Positions 8,449 to 18,112 are shown, numbered from the stretch's first letter. The stretch is DNA of 64,000 nt from Sporosarcina ureilytica (GCF_001753205.1 NZ_CP017560.1:2666001-2730000); one strand, 5' to 3'. The notes: generated from the sequence alone by a model not told the origin. Made by a program: numbers and translations.

Positions 8449-9232
8449 ACTACCAAAAATCTATTTGGCAATCGTATTTTTAATTTTGTATGCACCAATC
8501 TTTTATTTGATTTACTATTCGTTCAACTCAGGCGGCGGTATGTCGAATTTTGAATCATTTACGTTAGAACATTACGCTGCGGTATTTGAAGATAAACGAC
8601 TTATTATTATTTTAATTAATACTGTCGTTGTCGCTCTCTTATCCGCACTCATTTCTACTGCGATTGGCGTGCTCGGTGCGTTAGCAATCATGTTTACACG
8701 TAATAAATCCATGCGCAAAGCCGTTTTATCATTAAATAATATTTTAATTGTCAGTCCCGACGTAATTATCGGTGCCTCTTTTTTAATTTTATTTACAATG
8801 ATTGGCATTAAACTTGGATTTATTTCTGTGTTAATTTCACATATTGCGTTTAGTATCCCAATTGTCGTTATTATGGTACTGCCTAAACTACAAGAAATGA
8901 GCCCGTCATTAATCGATGCAGCCGTTGATTTAGGTGCGTCTAAGCGAGACGTTTTAACACGGGTGATTATTCCTTTTATTAAGCCCGGCATATTTGCTGG
9001 TTTTTTCCTTGCACTTACGTATTCTTTGGATGATTTTGCGGTTACTTTTTTCGTTACCGGCAATGGTTTCTCAACGTTATCTGTAGAAATTTATTCAATG
9101 GCAAGAGCAGGCATTACTTTGACGATCAATGCTTTGTCTGGACTCATTTTCATCATTACAGTTGCGTTGGTCATCGGTTATTACGCAATCAGTCGTAAAA
9201 CGAAGTCCGTACTTGTAGGGGTGAGAAAATGA
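8432..9232 (+). CDS. potC: Spermidine/putrescine ABC permease PotC
   Basis: This second permease subunit has 266 residues and about six transmembrane helices. The EAA loop LIDAAVDLGASKRDVLTRV lies around residue 170. It starts within the last codons of potB, with a GGGGG-rich ribosome site, and overlaps potD by four bases (ATGA type). With PotB it forms the heterodimeric channel. Confidence 0.94.
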   Translation: MVKLNKLPKIYLAIVFLILYAPIFYLIYYSFNSGGGMSNFESFTLEHYAAVFEDKRLIIILINTVVVALLSALISTAIGVLGALAIMFTRNKSMRKAVLSLNNILIVSPDVIIGASFLILFTMIGIKLGFISVLISHIAFSIPIVVIMVLPKLQEMSPSLIDAAVDLGASKRDVLTRVIIPFIKPGIFAGFFLALTYSLDDFAVTFFVTGNGFSTLSVEIYSMARAGITLTINALSGLIFIITVALVIGYYAISRKTKSVLVGVRK

Positions 9233-10302
9233 AAGAGATCGTACGTGGAGCAATCATAATACTTTTTATCTCCGGGATTTTATTATCCATCAATATGAAG
9301 CTCAATGAAGGCGGAGGCAGCGGGAATAAAAATACGATAACAGTTTATAACTGGGGAGAATATATTGACCCTGATTTATTAATGCAATTTGAGGAAGAAA
9401 CTGGTTTCAAAGTAATTTATGAAACTTTCGATTCAAACGAAGGGATGATGGGGAAAATTGAACAAGGCGGAACCTCTTATGATATTTCTATGCCTTCAGA
9501 ATACATGATTGAAATGATGAAAGAAAAAGATTTATTAATTCCGCTAGATTACAGCAAAATACCGAATGTGAAACATATTGACCCGTATTTTTTAAATTTA
9601 CCCTTTGATTCTGGTAATGAATACTCACTGCCATATTTTTGGGGAACAGTAGGAATTGCTTTTAATCCTACATTACTAGAGGGACAAACGTTTGAAAGCT
9701 GGGATAATTTATGGGATCCTTCTTTGAAGCAACAAGTCATTCTTGTGGACAGCGCTCGTGAGACGATTGGAATGGGTTTAAATTCATTGCATTATTCCTT
9801 AAACTCCACAAACCTTGATGAATTACGTGAAGCGACAGATAAGTTGAATAAGCTGAAACCTAACGTGAAAGCAATTATTGGCGATGAAGTTACGCAATTG
9901 ATGGTGAATGGTGAAGCAAGCATCGCTCTTACTTGGTCGGGTCAAGCTGCCGATATGATGTATGAAAATGAAGATATCGATTACATCGTTCCCGAAGAAG
10001 GCTCAAATTTATGGTTTGACAATATGGTCATCCCGCGAACGGCTTCGAATATTGAAGGGGCGCATGCATTTATTAATTTCATGCTAGACCCAGAAGTCGC
10101 AGCTCAAAACGCAGACTACGTTGGTTATTCAACGCCGAATTTATCAGCACTCGATTTTATGGATGCTGAAGTTATTGAAGATGAACGTTTCTATCCTGAT
10201 GAGGAAACGAGAAATCATCTTGAAGTCTATCGAAATTTAGGGCTTGAGATGTTGGGGCATTATAACGAACTCTTTCTTGAATTTAAAATGAACCGAAAAT
10301 AA
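9229..10302 (+). CDS. potD: Spermidine/putrescine-binding protein PotD
   Basis: This 357-residue extracellular substrate-binding protein (SBP_bac_8/PotD type) begins its mature part with TVYNWGEYIDPDLL, typical of PotD. The N-terminus is a hydrophobic helix (about residues 5-22) without any Cys, so there is no lipobox. It must be held by an uncleaved membrane anchor or released after cleavage, unlike the usual Gram-positive lipoprotein form. It is the last gene of the operon and is followed by a strong terminator. Confidence 0.93.
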   Translation: MKEIVRGAIIILFISGILLSINMKLNEGGGSGNKNTITVYNWGEYIDPDLLMQFEEETGFKVIYETFDSNEGMMGKIEQGGTSYDISMPSEYMIEMMKEKDLLIPLDYSKIPNVKHIDPYFLNLPFDSGNEYSLPYFWGTVGIAFNPTLLEGQTFESWDNLWDPSLKQQVILVDSARETIGMGLNSLHYSLNSTNLDELREATDKLNKLKPNVKAIIGDEVTQLMVNGEASIALTWSGQAADMMYENEDIDYIVPEEGSNLWFDNMVIPRTASNIEGAHAFINFMLDPEVAAQNADYVGYSTPNLSALDFMDAEVIEDERFYPDEETRNHLEVYRNLGLEMLGHYNELFLEFKMNRK

Positions 10303-10309
10303 CCGATTA

Positions 10310-10346
10310 AAGTGGAAGCATGAATCTATATGCTTCCGCTTTTTTA
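10310..10346 (+). terminator. Terminator of the pot operon
   Basis: Stem GTGGAAGCAT/ATGCTTCCGC is followed by six T. It lies just after potD. Confidence 0.85.
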
Positions 10347-10463
10347 TATAAACGAAACTAAACAAATCTCATCGTTCAGTCATGTAAAGTGTTTTTAAAC
10401 TGCTACGTATGCTAAGATAATTTAGTGACACGAATTATCTTTAGAAAGTTAGGAGATTAGACT

Positions 10464-11663
10464 ATGGCATCTCGTTCTAATAATTTTGCACTTTATATCC
10501 TAATGTTTAATATGTTTATTACAATGTCCGGTATTGGTCTAATTATCCCGATTATGCCCGAGTATTTGGGTACATTTGGAGTTGCTGGGCAAGCTCTAGG
10601 ATTTTTAATTGCCTTTTTTTCTTTATCGCAATTTATTTTTTCTCCAATCGCAGGCGATTTATCAGACAAACACGGAAGAAAAAATTTAATCATTGTTGGA
10701 CTACTTATTTTCGGACTTTCTCAATTAGCATTTGTTTTATCACCCTATTTATGGATGTTATTTGTAGCAAGATTCATCTCAGGAATCGGTGCAGCCTTTT
10801 TAGTGCCTCCAATGATGGCCTTTGTTGCTGATATTACAACACTAGAAGAACGCGGCAGAGGGATGGGACTTCTCGGGGCTTCAATGTCATTGGGCTTTAT
10901 GATTGGCCCTGCAATTGGTGGATTTCTTTCCACAATCAGTTTAGAATTTCCATTTTACTTTGCAACTGGCGCAGCGATAACGGCCGCTATTATTTCCTAT
11001 TTCGCATTGCCTAACCCTGTCCCACGAGTTGCTGAACAACCGGGTACAAAAAACAAGCGAGAAAATCTATTTCAACAACTAAAACGGTCTACGAAGACTT
11101 CCTACTTCGTCATGTTTATCGTTATGTTTGTCTTTTCCTTTGGACTTGCTAATTTTCAGGCGACTATTTCCCTCTATGTTGACCATAAATATGCTTATAC
11201 GCCTTCTCAAATTGCTGTCATTATTACAGTCGGTGGATTTGTTGGTGTAATCGCACAAACTTTTATGATTAACCCGTTATTTAAAAGGTTTGGCGAGATG
11301 CGAATCGTTCATGTTAACCTCGTCATCGCAGCATTGGCAATGCTTGGGATTTTATTTGTAAATACCTTTACAACAATTTTGCTAGTCTCATCAATCTTCT
11401 TCACTGCAACCGCCCTACTACGTCCAGCAGTCAATACGCTCGTTTCTAAATTAGCTGGTTCTGAACAAGGGTTTGCAGCCGGAATGATTACAGCGTATAT
11501 GAGTTTAGGGAATATGATTGGCCCTGCACTTGCCGGTATCTTATTTGATATAAATATTAGTTACCCTTATATTATCGGTACTTTTATTTTACTCATTTGC
11601 TTTATTATTGCCCTATCATGGTCAAAACGAAGTGCAGAACTTCTTCAGGAAGTGGAAGAGTAG
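10464..11663 (+). CDS. MFS multidrug efflux transporter (NorA/Bmr type)
   Basis: This 399-residue, 12-helix major-facilitator antiporter has motif A DLSDKHGRKN after helix 2 and the antiporter motif C MSLGFMIGPAIGG in helix 5, as in NorA, Bmr and Blt. It probably exports hydrophobic cations using the proton gradient; the substrate is not predictable. It starts at ATG 10464 after an AGGAG site. It is a single gene with its own terminator, shared with the converging ccpC. Confidence 0.88.
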   Translation: MASRSNNFALYILMFNMFITMSGIGLIIPIMPEYLGTFGVAGQALGFLIAFFSLSQFIFSPIAGDLSDKHGRKNLIIVGLLIFGLSQLAFVLSPYLWMLFVARFISGIGAAFLVPPMMAFVADITTLEERGRGMGLLGASMSLGFMIGPAIGGFLSTISLEFPFYFATGAAITAAIISYFALPNPVPRVAEQPGTKNKRENLFQQLKRSTKTSYFVMFIVMFVFSFGLANFQATISLYVDHKYAYTPSQIAVIITVGGFVGVIAQTFMINPLFKRFGEMRIVHVNLVIAALAMLGILFVNTFTTILLVSSIFFTATALLRPAVNTLVSKLAGSEQGFAAGMITAYMSLGNMIGPALAGILFDINISYPYIIGTFILLICFIIALSWSKRSAELLQEVEE

Positions 11664-11690
11664 AAAGTTCGTTAATGCTCCCTATAACTA

Positions 11691-11733
11691 ATCATAAAAA
11701 CCGTTACTCGAATTTGAGTAACGGTTTTTATGA
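11691..11733. terminator. Bidirectional terminator MFS/ccpC
   Basis: A long perfect stem (ATCATAAAAACCGTTACTC and its complement) surrounds a 5-6-base loop and gives U-tracts on both strands. Confidence 0.88.
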
Positions 11734-11734
11734 T

Positions 11735-12640
11735 TTACGTTCGATTAGTTTCATTAAACGCTTCCATCTCCTGAATCTTCCCTGCATACGTTTGGACAAT
11801 TTCTGTGAAAGCCGCAACTTGTTTTAACTCAAAGCTTGATTCATATCCAATTAACCACGTATCTCGTGTGAGTTCAAATTCTTCATCACTATTTAATAAT
11901 GGAATTTTATTTACCTTTTCATCACCTAACAATGTAATCGAAGGTAAAATGGCATAGCCTATTCCATTTATCGCAAGCTGTTTGCAAGTTTCGATTTGGT
12001 CCACAGTAATTTGGCGTGAAGGTTCCATAGCAAAATGTCGTTGCCACCAATGTTGAATTTCTTGATGATAATTGGAGTCACTTTTAAATTGAATAAATGG
12101 TCTGTTTGTTTCTTTTAATTGTTCAAGTGCAGTGATCTCCCTATCGACTAAATAGAGTTGGTCTCGAAATAGATGTTGTTTTGTATTTTTCCAATCTGTT
12201 CTTCCGCGTACAATTCCTATATGTGCTTCTCGGTCATTTAACGCTTTGACAATTTCAGAACTCCATCCTGTAATGAGTGATATTTGTACATTGGGATAAC
12301 GCTCAACAAATTCTTTTAAAATTTGTGGTAACCAAGTTTGACCAACAATGGAGGCACAAGCAATTTTTAATGTTCCATGTACTTTATCAACCAAGGAGGA
12401 TATCATTTCAAAAACTTCTTCTCGTTTGACAATCGCGTCTTTCGCATATTCAATGACCAATTCTCCCGCTGGCGTAGGTTCTAATCCTTTTTGTGACCGA
12501 ATAAACAGACGTGTGCCCCATTCTTTCTCAATCGATTGTAGTCGCTGCGACAAAGCAGGTTGCGTTAAAAATAACCGCTCCGCCGCTTTACGCATATTTC
12601 CTTCCTCAGCAAGTGCTTTTATCATTTCAAACTCATTCAT
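11735..12640 (-). CDS. ccpC: LysR-type regulator CcpC
   Basis: This 301-residue LysR regulator has an N-terminal winged HTH (about 1-60, NMRKAAERLFLTQPALSQRL) and a periplasmic-binding-like effector domain with the CcpC-typical stretches SLITGWSSEIVKAL and TVDQIETCKQLAINGIGYA. In B. subtilis, CcpC represses citB and citZ and responds to citrate. In that genome it neighbours ykuL/darB; here a DHA2 efflux gene separates the two. Its ATG overlaps the stop of that efflux gene, so it is translationally coupled to it. Confidence 0.9.
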   Translation of the reverse strand: MNEFEMIKALAEEGNMRKAAERLFLTQPALSQRLQSIEKEWGTRLFIRSQKGLEPTPAGELVIEYAKDAIVKREEVFEMISSLVDKVHGTLKIACASIVGQTWLPQILKEFVERYPNVQISLITGWSSEIVKALNDREAHIGIVRGRTDWKNTKQHLFRDQLYLVDREITALEQLKETNRPFIQFKSDSNYHQEIQHWWQRHFAMEPSRQITVDQIETCKQLAINGIGYAILPSITLLGDEKVNKIPLLNSDEEFELTRDTWLIGYESSFELKQVAAFTEIVQTYAGKIQEMEAFNETNRT

Positions 12641-14120
12641 CGGCTTTTACTAGTTCCTTTCCGCGTGGTATACGTAATATTAGTAAAGTACTTATGATCG
12701 CAAATAACACAACCCCAATGTAAACCCACTGTATAGATAAATTCAGTGCATCTTGTAGTAACTGTACGTCAGCACTTGAAATTGAATGTCGTGATTCACT
12801 TGTTAATAGTAAATTGACGTCATCTAATCCAAAGCTCGACCCGTTTTTCTGAAAATGTTTCATTAATGAATAATTTAATATCGCTCCGAAAAATGCTGCG
12901 CCGACTGTGTTTCCGAAGTTTCGCATAAACATATTTGCAGCCGTCGCGGATCCACGTTGATTGTGATGAACCGCGCCTTGTATCGTCACGACAAATGCTG
13001 TACTCGTCAGTCCCATGCCTACACCAACAAAGAAACTCGCAATTGCCGCCCATATCGGACCTAAAGAAGGGTTCATCAATGCAAATAAAACAGCGCCTAT
13101 AATAAGGGAAAGCCCTCCACAAAAAGATACAGTAAATGTTCCATATCGAACTAATAGATGTCCAGCGACTGATGATGCAATTGGCCACCCGATGGACATC
13201 GCCGTCAGCGTAAACCCAGCAACGATCGCAGGCTGTTCCATCACGCCTGTGACAAACGTTGGCAAGTAGGTTGATATTGCAATTAAGATGAAGCCCGTCG
13301 TAAATGAAACAAGATTGGCATATAATATGACAGGGTTTTTCCAAATTGAAAAAGGCATCATTGGATTTTCAGCTTTCTGTTCTACTCGAACGAATAATAG
13401 GAGCAACCCAACTCCTGTAAGGATTAGAAACAGACTTAAAAGAGATGTTCTTGTGAAGGATTGTCCACCTTCTGTAAGCCAATATAATATTAGCGACAAG
13501 GAGGATGTTAATAATATTGCACCCTTATAGTCAATGGATACTTTCTTTTCCCTTGTAGGTTCTTGAAGAAATAAACCAATTCCAATCATCGCTAAAATTC
13601 CAAGTGGGACATTAACCCAAAAGACATACTCCCAACTTAAATAATAAACGATTCCACCGCCGATTGCAGGACCTAATACTGCTGAAATCCCCCATACGCT
13701 CGATAAATATCCTTGAATTTTCGCTCTTTCTTCAGTTGTATAAATATCACCTATGATCGTCGTTGCGATTGGCATGACAGCCCCAGCACCGAGCCCTTGT
13801 AATAGTCTAAATATAATTAATTGCTCCATAGAAGTCGCTAGTCCACATAAAATAGAGCCAATTAAAAATAGTAACATCCCTATAAACAGAATAGGTTTTC
13901 TGCCAAACATATCCGCAAGCTTTCCATAAATAAGCACCGTCACTGTACTCATAAGTAAATAGGCAGAAAATATCCAACTATATCTTGAGAACCCACCTAA
14001 TTCCGAGGCAATGACTGGCATCGCTGTCGTTACAATTGTCGCTTCTACCGCACTTACAAACATGGCGAGCATGACAGATAGTAGCACGAGTGGACGATTC
14101 GTTTTTTTATGTTTTCTCAA
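12633..14120 (-). CDS. DHA2-family (14-TMS) drug efflux MFS
   Basis: This protein of about 495 residues belongs to the EmrB/QacA-like DHA2 family of proton antiporters. It shows the family motifs TIVTTAMPVIASELGG in helix 1, GKLADMFGRKP (motif A) and GISAVLGPAIGG (motif C), plus about 14 hydrophobic helices. The start taken is TTG 14120, eight bases after a GGAGGG site; upstream in-frame starts lack such a site. It overlaps ccpC by eight bases. The substrate is unknown. Confidence 0.87.
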   Translation of the reverse strand: MRKHKKTNRPLVLLSVMLAMFVSAVEATIVTTAMPVIASELGGFSRYSWIFSAYLLMSTVTVLIYGKLADMFGRKPILFIGMLLFLIGSILCGLATSMEQLIIFRLLQGLGAGAVMPIATTIIGDIYTTEERAKIQGYLSSVWGISAVLGPAIGGGIVYYLSWEYVFWVNVPLGILAMIGIGLFLQEPTREKKVSIDYKGAILLTSSLSLILYWLTEGGQSFTRTSLLSLFLILTGVGLLLLFVRVEQKAENPMMPFSIWKNPVILYANLVSFTTGFILIAISTYLPTFVTGVMEQPAIVAGFTLTAMSIGWPIASSVAGHLLVRYGTFTVSFCGGLSLIIGAVLFALMNPSLGPIWAAIASFFVGVGMGLTSTAFVVTIQGAVHHNQRGSATAANMFMRNFGNTVGAAFFGAILNYSLMKHFQKNGSSFGLDDVNLLLTSESRHSISSADVQLLQDALNLSIQWVYIGVVLFAIISTLLILRIPRGKELVKADE

Positions 14121-14150
14121 ATTCAGACCCTCCATTTTACAACAAACAAA

Positions 14151-14171
14151 AAGACTCCATGACGGAGCCTT
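14151..14171 (-). terminator. Terminator of darB
   Basis: Stem GGCTCC/GGAGTC on the minus strand with a short loop, followed by TTTTTG, between darB and the DHA2 gene. Confidence 0.75.
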
Positions 14172-14201
14172 ACTAATTTTCATTTTACTTCAATATACAT
14201 G

Positions 14202-14645
14202 CTAATATTGTACATTGTATATATACTTTTTAAATTGTTTTAAAATAACTCTTCTCGTCAAAATTCCAGAAAAGGTACCATCTTCTTCAACTACACAAAC
14301 GAATGGATGATCGATTAAGTAATCAAGTCCTCTTTGAAAAGTATCTGTCGTTTTTAGCGTATGAATTTCCGTACGCATAATTTCATCGACTTTTAAATCA
14401 GGTAATCGTTCATATTCGATATGAGCTAACCCCAAAATGGAATCGGTCACGGTACGCATACTGAGTAAACCTTTCAATCGATCTCCTGCATCTAGTACAG
14501 GTATCGATGAGTAACCAGTCTTTGTTAATACGAGGAGTGCATGTTCTGCGTTGTTACCGACCTGAACATGTGCCACTTTTTCAGCGGGAATGATGTATTC
14601 TACAATTGGTGTAAACAAAAAATCTTTATGCTTGATAGAAATCAT
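14202..14645 (-). CDS. darB: c-di-AMP-binding CBS-domain protein DarB
   Basis: This 147-residue protein consists of two CBS domains (about 20-70 and 85-140) and is almost collinear with B. subtilis YkuL/DarB (CbpB). Shared stretches include EKVAHVQVGNN, EHALLVLTKTGY and FVCV. In B. subtilis the apo form binds Rel and pyruvate carboxylase, and binding is relieved by c-di-AMP. It thus links potassium and second-messenger state to the stringent response. It starts at ATG 14645 and is monocistronic by its terminator. Confidence 0.9.
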   Translation of the reverse strand: MISIKHKDFLFTPIVEYIIPAEKVAHVQVGNNAEHALLVLTKTGYSSIPVLDAGDRLKGLLSMRTVTDSILGLAHIEYERLPDLKVDEIMRTEIHTLKTTDTFQRGLDYLIDHPFVCVVEEDGTFSGILTRRVILKQFKKYIYNVQY

Positions 14646-14861
14646 GGAATCTGCCCCTTTTAATTCAATGCTATACAGTTTTCCAAACCCTCCTCATCTA
14701 TCATAGCACAATCATGAGGTGGAAACCTATAATATAAAGTGAACTAAACCATTTTTTCTTTTAATTTGATTCAGTGTGTAGCATAAACCTAGTGGTAGCT
14801 ATAGAAATCCCCGACTATAAAATGCCTATACGATGTATATCAAAAATTACAGCATACATAA

Positions 14862-14886
14862 AAAAACCTCTTTCAAGTGAAAGAGG
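14862..14886 (-). terminator. Terminator overlapping a small membrane gene end
   Basis: Stem CCTCTTTC/GAAAGAGG followed by seven T on the minus strand. It includes the stop codon of the 80-aa membrane protein. Confidence 0.8.
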
Positions 14887-15115
14887 TCGCGGCTGCATAA
14901 TAAGTTATGACAATCGCTATAAAAAGGCTTGCAATGAGTATGACCCAAATCACTGGATTTAATGTAAATGGATGTTCCTCGACAACTTCAGGAATTTCAT
15001 CCCGACCCACCGCAAGTGAACTTAACTTAGAGGATTTACGTATGGCAGCAACCGTAATCCATATCATAAGGGCAGTTACAATAATGAAAGGCATTATCCA
15101 AATTGCGATATCCAT
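14873..15115 (-). CDS. Small two-helix membrane protein, unknown
   Basis: This 80-residue protein has two strong hydrophobic segments (about 4-24 and 54-74) joined by a charged loop (RKSSKLSSLAVGRDEIPEVVEEHP). No known domain is recognised. The ATG at 15115 sits almost directly after an AAGGAGGG site, closer than usual, so the true start could be a few codons inside. Its own terminator supports it being a real single gene. Confidence 0.6.
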   Translation of the reverse strand: MDIAIWIMPFIIVTALMIWITVAAIRKSSKLSSLAVGRDEIPEVVEEHPFTLNPVIWVILIASLFIAIVITYYAAATSFT

Positions 15116-15304
15116 CCCTCCTTATTGGATAGGATGCGCCTTTAAATTGGACTTATGCATTTCTCCGAGCCTTTTGAATAAGAATTTTTTGGAGTGATCG
15201 TCCCCGTCTACAGCAACAAATTGCCCGATGAGAATAGAAGTTCTACAACTACCAAAGGCTGGTTAAATTAATTAGCGTTCCTTAGAACACATTCATGATT
15301 AAGT

Positions 15305-17338
15305 TCATTTTGTAAAATATTTTTCATTTATTTCATCTACAGGAATTGCTTTACTGTATAAAAAACCTTGTGCTTTTTGACAGTTGGCGTTAAGTAATAT
15401 TGCAGCTTGTAAATCTTTTTCAACACCTTCAGCGATAACGTCCATACCGAGATTATGTGCAAGATTAATGATTGTTAATGCAATTGCTTTATTTTTCTCA
15501 TCTGATTCAATATCTTGTATGAAAGAACGGTCTATTTTAATTGTATCAATTGGATATTGTTTCAAATAACTTAATGATGAGTATCCCGTACCGAAATCAT
15601 CGATAGAAATTGATACACCAATCTTTTTTAACTCATTCAATGTTTCTAATGTATCTTCCATATTTGCTAATGCATTTTCTGTGATTTCAACTTCTAAAGA
15701 AGATGGGGAAATTCCATATTCTTTAATTTTCTGCTTCACTTTCATTGAAAAGTCTTCCATTTTAAGTTCATTAGGAGATATATTTACCGCGATTCTAACT
15801 TTTCGATAACGCTTATCTTGCCATTCTTTTAATTGCCGGCAAACATTATCCAAGACCCATTCTCCAACGCTATGAATGATACCTGATTTTTCTGCAAGTG
15901 GAATAAATTGTCCCGGAGAAACGAAACCAAACTTTTTATTATTCCACCGTAATAATGCTTCAAAGCTACTGATTTGCCCAGTTCTTAAATCAATTTGTGG
16001 CTGATAATAAACTTTTAACTCATTTAATTCAATCGCCCTTCTTAAATGAGATTCCATCACCACTTCATTTAGATATAATGAATCCATGTCTGTTTCATAG
16101 AAGCGAAAATGTGCTCTTCCTTCACCTTTAACGTACGACAATGCTTGTTCAGATTTACGGATAAGTTCTCCTAAGGTATTCCCATCTTTCGGGTACATGG
16201 AAATTCCGATAGACACAGAAATAAAGTATTCCTGATGTTTATAATAAAACGGCTTATCAAACTCATGTAGTAATTTTTCAGCTAATTTCTTTGTATTCTC
16301 GACCGTAGTTTTTCGTATTAGGATAATGAATTCATCTCCACCGTTACGGTACAGTTGACTGTTTTCTGGACAAATGCTTTTCAATCGTTCACCAATGCGT
16401 TTTAATATTTCATCCCCACCGATTTGTCCAATTGAATCATTGATTAATTTGAATCGATCGAGGTCTAAATGGATAAACGCTAATTTTTCAAGATGTGTTC
16501 CTATTTCAAAATTCTCACGCAAAGCTTTTCGATTCCACAAACCTGTTAATTGGTCATGGTAAGATAAAAAGAGGAGCTTTTTATGATTATAATGGTGTAC
16601 AGAGAAATCTCGAATAATCAAATGAATTTCAGTTACAATCCCCTCTACAACAACAGGTAATACTTTCATATGTGTAGGTATATGGCTGCCATTTTTATGA
16701 ATAAAATAAATATCTTCCATTTCAGTAGAGGTACCGGTGAATCCACAGGCGAGTGTTTCCTTTAATTGCTCTATTTGACTCTTTTCAATTATACTCAGTA
16801 ATGAACTGCCCTCTAGTTCATTACGATGATAACCAAAAGCCTTTCGTACCGAAACATTTGCTTTCACTATATTTAATTTTTCATTGATAGAAATAATGGG
16901 ATCCAAGTTATCGTCAATGACAGATGTATATTTATGTTCAAATTCAGTTCGTACTTGTCTCTCTTCATGTAAATCCTGAAGTATGCGTAGTTCAACAATA
17001 AATAATTCACGCTGACAATCCGTTACTTTTTTTTGCAAATAAATCCCTAGTAGAACATCTTGTCCATTCTGGCACCACTCAACTTGTTTTTTATGTACAT
17101 CACTTCTTTGGATTAGCCGAATTTCACTTTTTATTACTGAGCTGAAATCTCCAAAGAAATCATCAACACTCACCTTATCTTCACATAAAAAATACTTTCT
17201 CAAGCTTTGATTTGCATAACGGACATTAAAAAGGTCCCCATCTTCCTTTTCTACTATAGCCATCATTGTAAAGGGATGAGCTTCGACATATTGTTTTATA
17301 AAAACATCAAAACTCTGTTCGGGATTATTGCTTCTCAT
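15305..17338 (-). CDS. PAS-GGDEF-EAL c-di-GMP enzyme
   Basis: This 677-residue cytoplasmic protein has PAS-like sensory regions (about 10-250), a diguanylate cyclase domain (about 265-425) and a c-di-GMP phosphodiesterase domain (about 430-677). GGDEF is intact, and the EAL side has EALLRW, the ENALANME region, DDFGTGYSSL, KIDRSFI and EGVE, so both activities look possible. No RxxD product-inhibition site is seen before GGDEF. No transmembrane segment is present, so it should sense a cytosolic signal. GGAGG precedes ATG 17338. Confidence 0.93.
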   Translation of the reverse strand: MRSNNPEQSFDVFIKQYVEAHPFTMMAIVEKEDGDLFNVRYANQSLRKYFLCEDKVSVDDFFGDFSSVIKSEIRLIQRSDVHKKQVEWCQNGQDVLLGIYLQKKVTDCQRELFIVELRILQDLHEERQVRTEFEHKYTSVIDDNLDPIISINEKLNIVKANVSVRKAFGYHRNELEGSSLLSIIEKSQIEQLKETLACGFTGTSTEMEDIYFIHKNGSHIPTHMKVLPVVVEGIVTEIHLIIRDFSVHHYNHKKLLFLSYHDQLTGLWNRKALRENFEIGTHLEKLAFIHLDLDRFKLINDSIGQIGGDEILKRIGERLKSICPENSQLYRNGGDEFIILIRKTTVENTKKLAEKLLHEFDKPFYYKHQEYFISVSIGISMYPKDGNTLGELIRKSEQALSYVKGEGRAHFRFYETDMDSLYLNEVVMESHLRRAIELNELKVYYQPQIDLRTGQISSFEALLRWNNKKFGFVSPGQFIPLAEKSGIIHSVGEWVLDNVCRQLKEWQDKRYRKVRIAVNISPNELKMEDFSMKVKQKIKEYGISPSSLEVEITENALANMEDTLETLNELKKIGVSISIDDFGTGYSSLSYLKQYPIDTIKIDRSFIQDIESDEKNKAIALTIINLAHNLGMDVIAEGVEKDLQAAILLNANCQKAQGFLYSKAIPVDEINEKYFTK

Positions 17339-17586
17339 AGTTTCCTCCTACGTCTATCGTTACTTCGATTCTTCTCTATGTTGTCTGATATTATTCAACT
17401 ATGATTCGGCCATTCTTTATTAGAAATAATACTTAAGTATGTAAGTAGGAATAAAAAAATCTGCCTTGACTCAAGACCGTAATAATCCATATAAGTCAAA
17501 ATTCTTGTATAGCTACAAGTCATGTTGATATGATGGATTATAGGTAAGTACAATCTATCCGTTTGTAATCACTAAGGAGGTCTAAC

Positions 17587-18039
17587 GTGAATCGTCATAC
17601 TAAAGTAAGACAACTAGCAATTGCTGTGTACACCGTGAATCGGCATGCTAAAACAGCACCAAACAATAAAGAATTATATGATTTAAAAAAGATGGCTCTT
17701 GAAAAACTATTACGCACTGGTGACGCAAAAAAATTAGGTTTACATTTCGTAGAAAACCCGAAATTTAGCAAACAGCATTCAACTACATTAGTTCAGTGTC
17801 TCGACTTCCTCTTCCATATGGTTCCAGATAAAGAAGATTTTAAAATACTTCCCCATCTTGGCCATCAAAATCACTCTTCACGCAATCCACAAGAACGCAT
17901 GAGTCTACGTGTAGCAAAAGAATTATTATACAATTTCATCGACATGAAACCCATATCAAAACAAAGAACACCGAAACAAAGAACGTATAAAAAAATAGCT
18001 AACTCGAAAGGCTTTCGTTCATCTTATTTAGACGGCTAA
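17587..18039 (+). CDS. ykyB: YkyB family protein
   Basis: This 150-residue cytoplasmic protein resembles B. subtilis YkyB (YkyB-like family, function unknown). It is highly basic, opens MNRHTKVRQLAIAVYTVNRHAKTA and has a Lys/Arg-rich tail that could bind nucleic acid. The start is GTG 17587 after a strong AAGGAGG site. It stands alone with a strong terminator and diverges from the GGDEF-EAL gene. Confidence 0.85.
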   Translation: MNRHTKVRQLAIAVYTVNRHAKTAPNNKELYDLKKMALEKLLRTGDAKKLGLHFVENPKFSKQHSTTLVQCLDFLFHMVPDKEDFKILPHLGHQNHSSRNPQERMSLRVAKELLYNFIDMKPISKQRTPKQRTYKKIANSKGFRSSYLDG

Positions 18040-18051
18040 TCAGTTAGTCTC

Positions 18052-18099
18052 AGCTAGGACTTACTGCGACCTATTCGCTTTATAAGTCCTAGCTTTTTT
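18052..18099 (+). terminator. Terminator of ykyB
   Basis: A 12-bp stem AGCTAGGACTTA/TAAGTCCTAGCT is followed by TTTTTC. Confidence 0.85.
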
Positions 18100-18112
18100 C
18101 TTTATAAAAGCA

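Noticed and set aside
8572..9063. 163-codon frame antisense to potC
   Set aside because: The overlapping plus-strand frame is a clear PotC with EAA motif; the antisense frame has no ribosome site or known pattern.
12820..13344. 174-codon minus-strand open frame inside the DHA2 efflux gene
   Set aside because: It is a shifted frame of the efflux gene, with Cys/Arg/Trp-rich implausible composition and no ribosome site.
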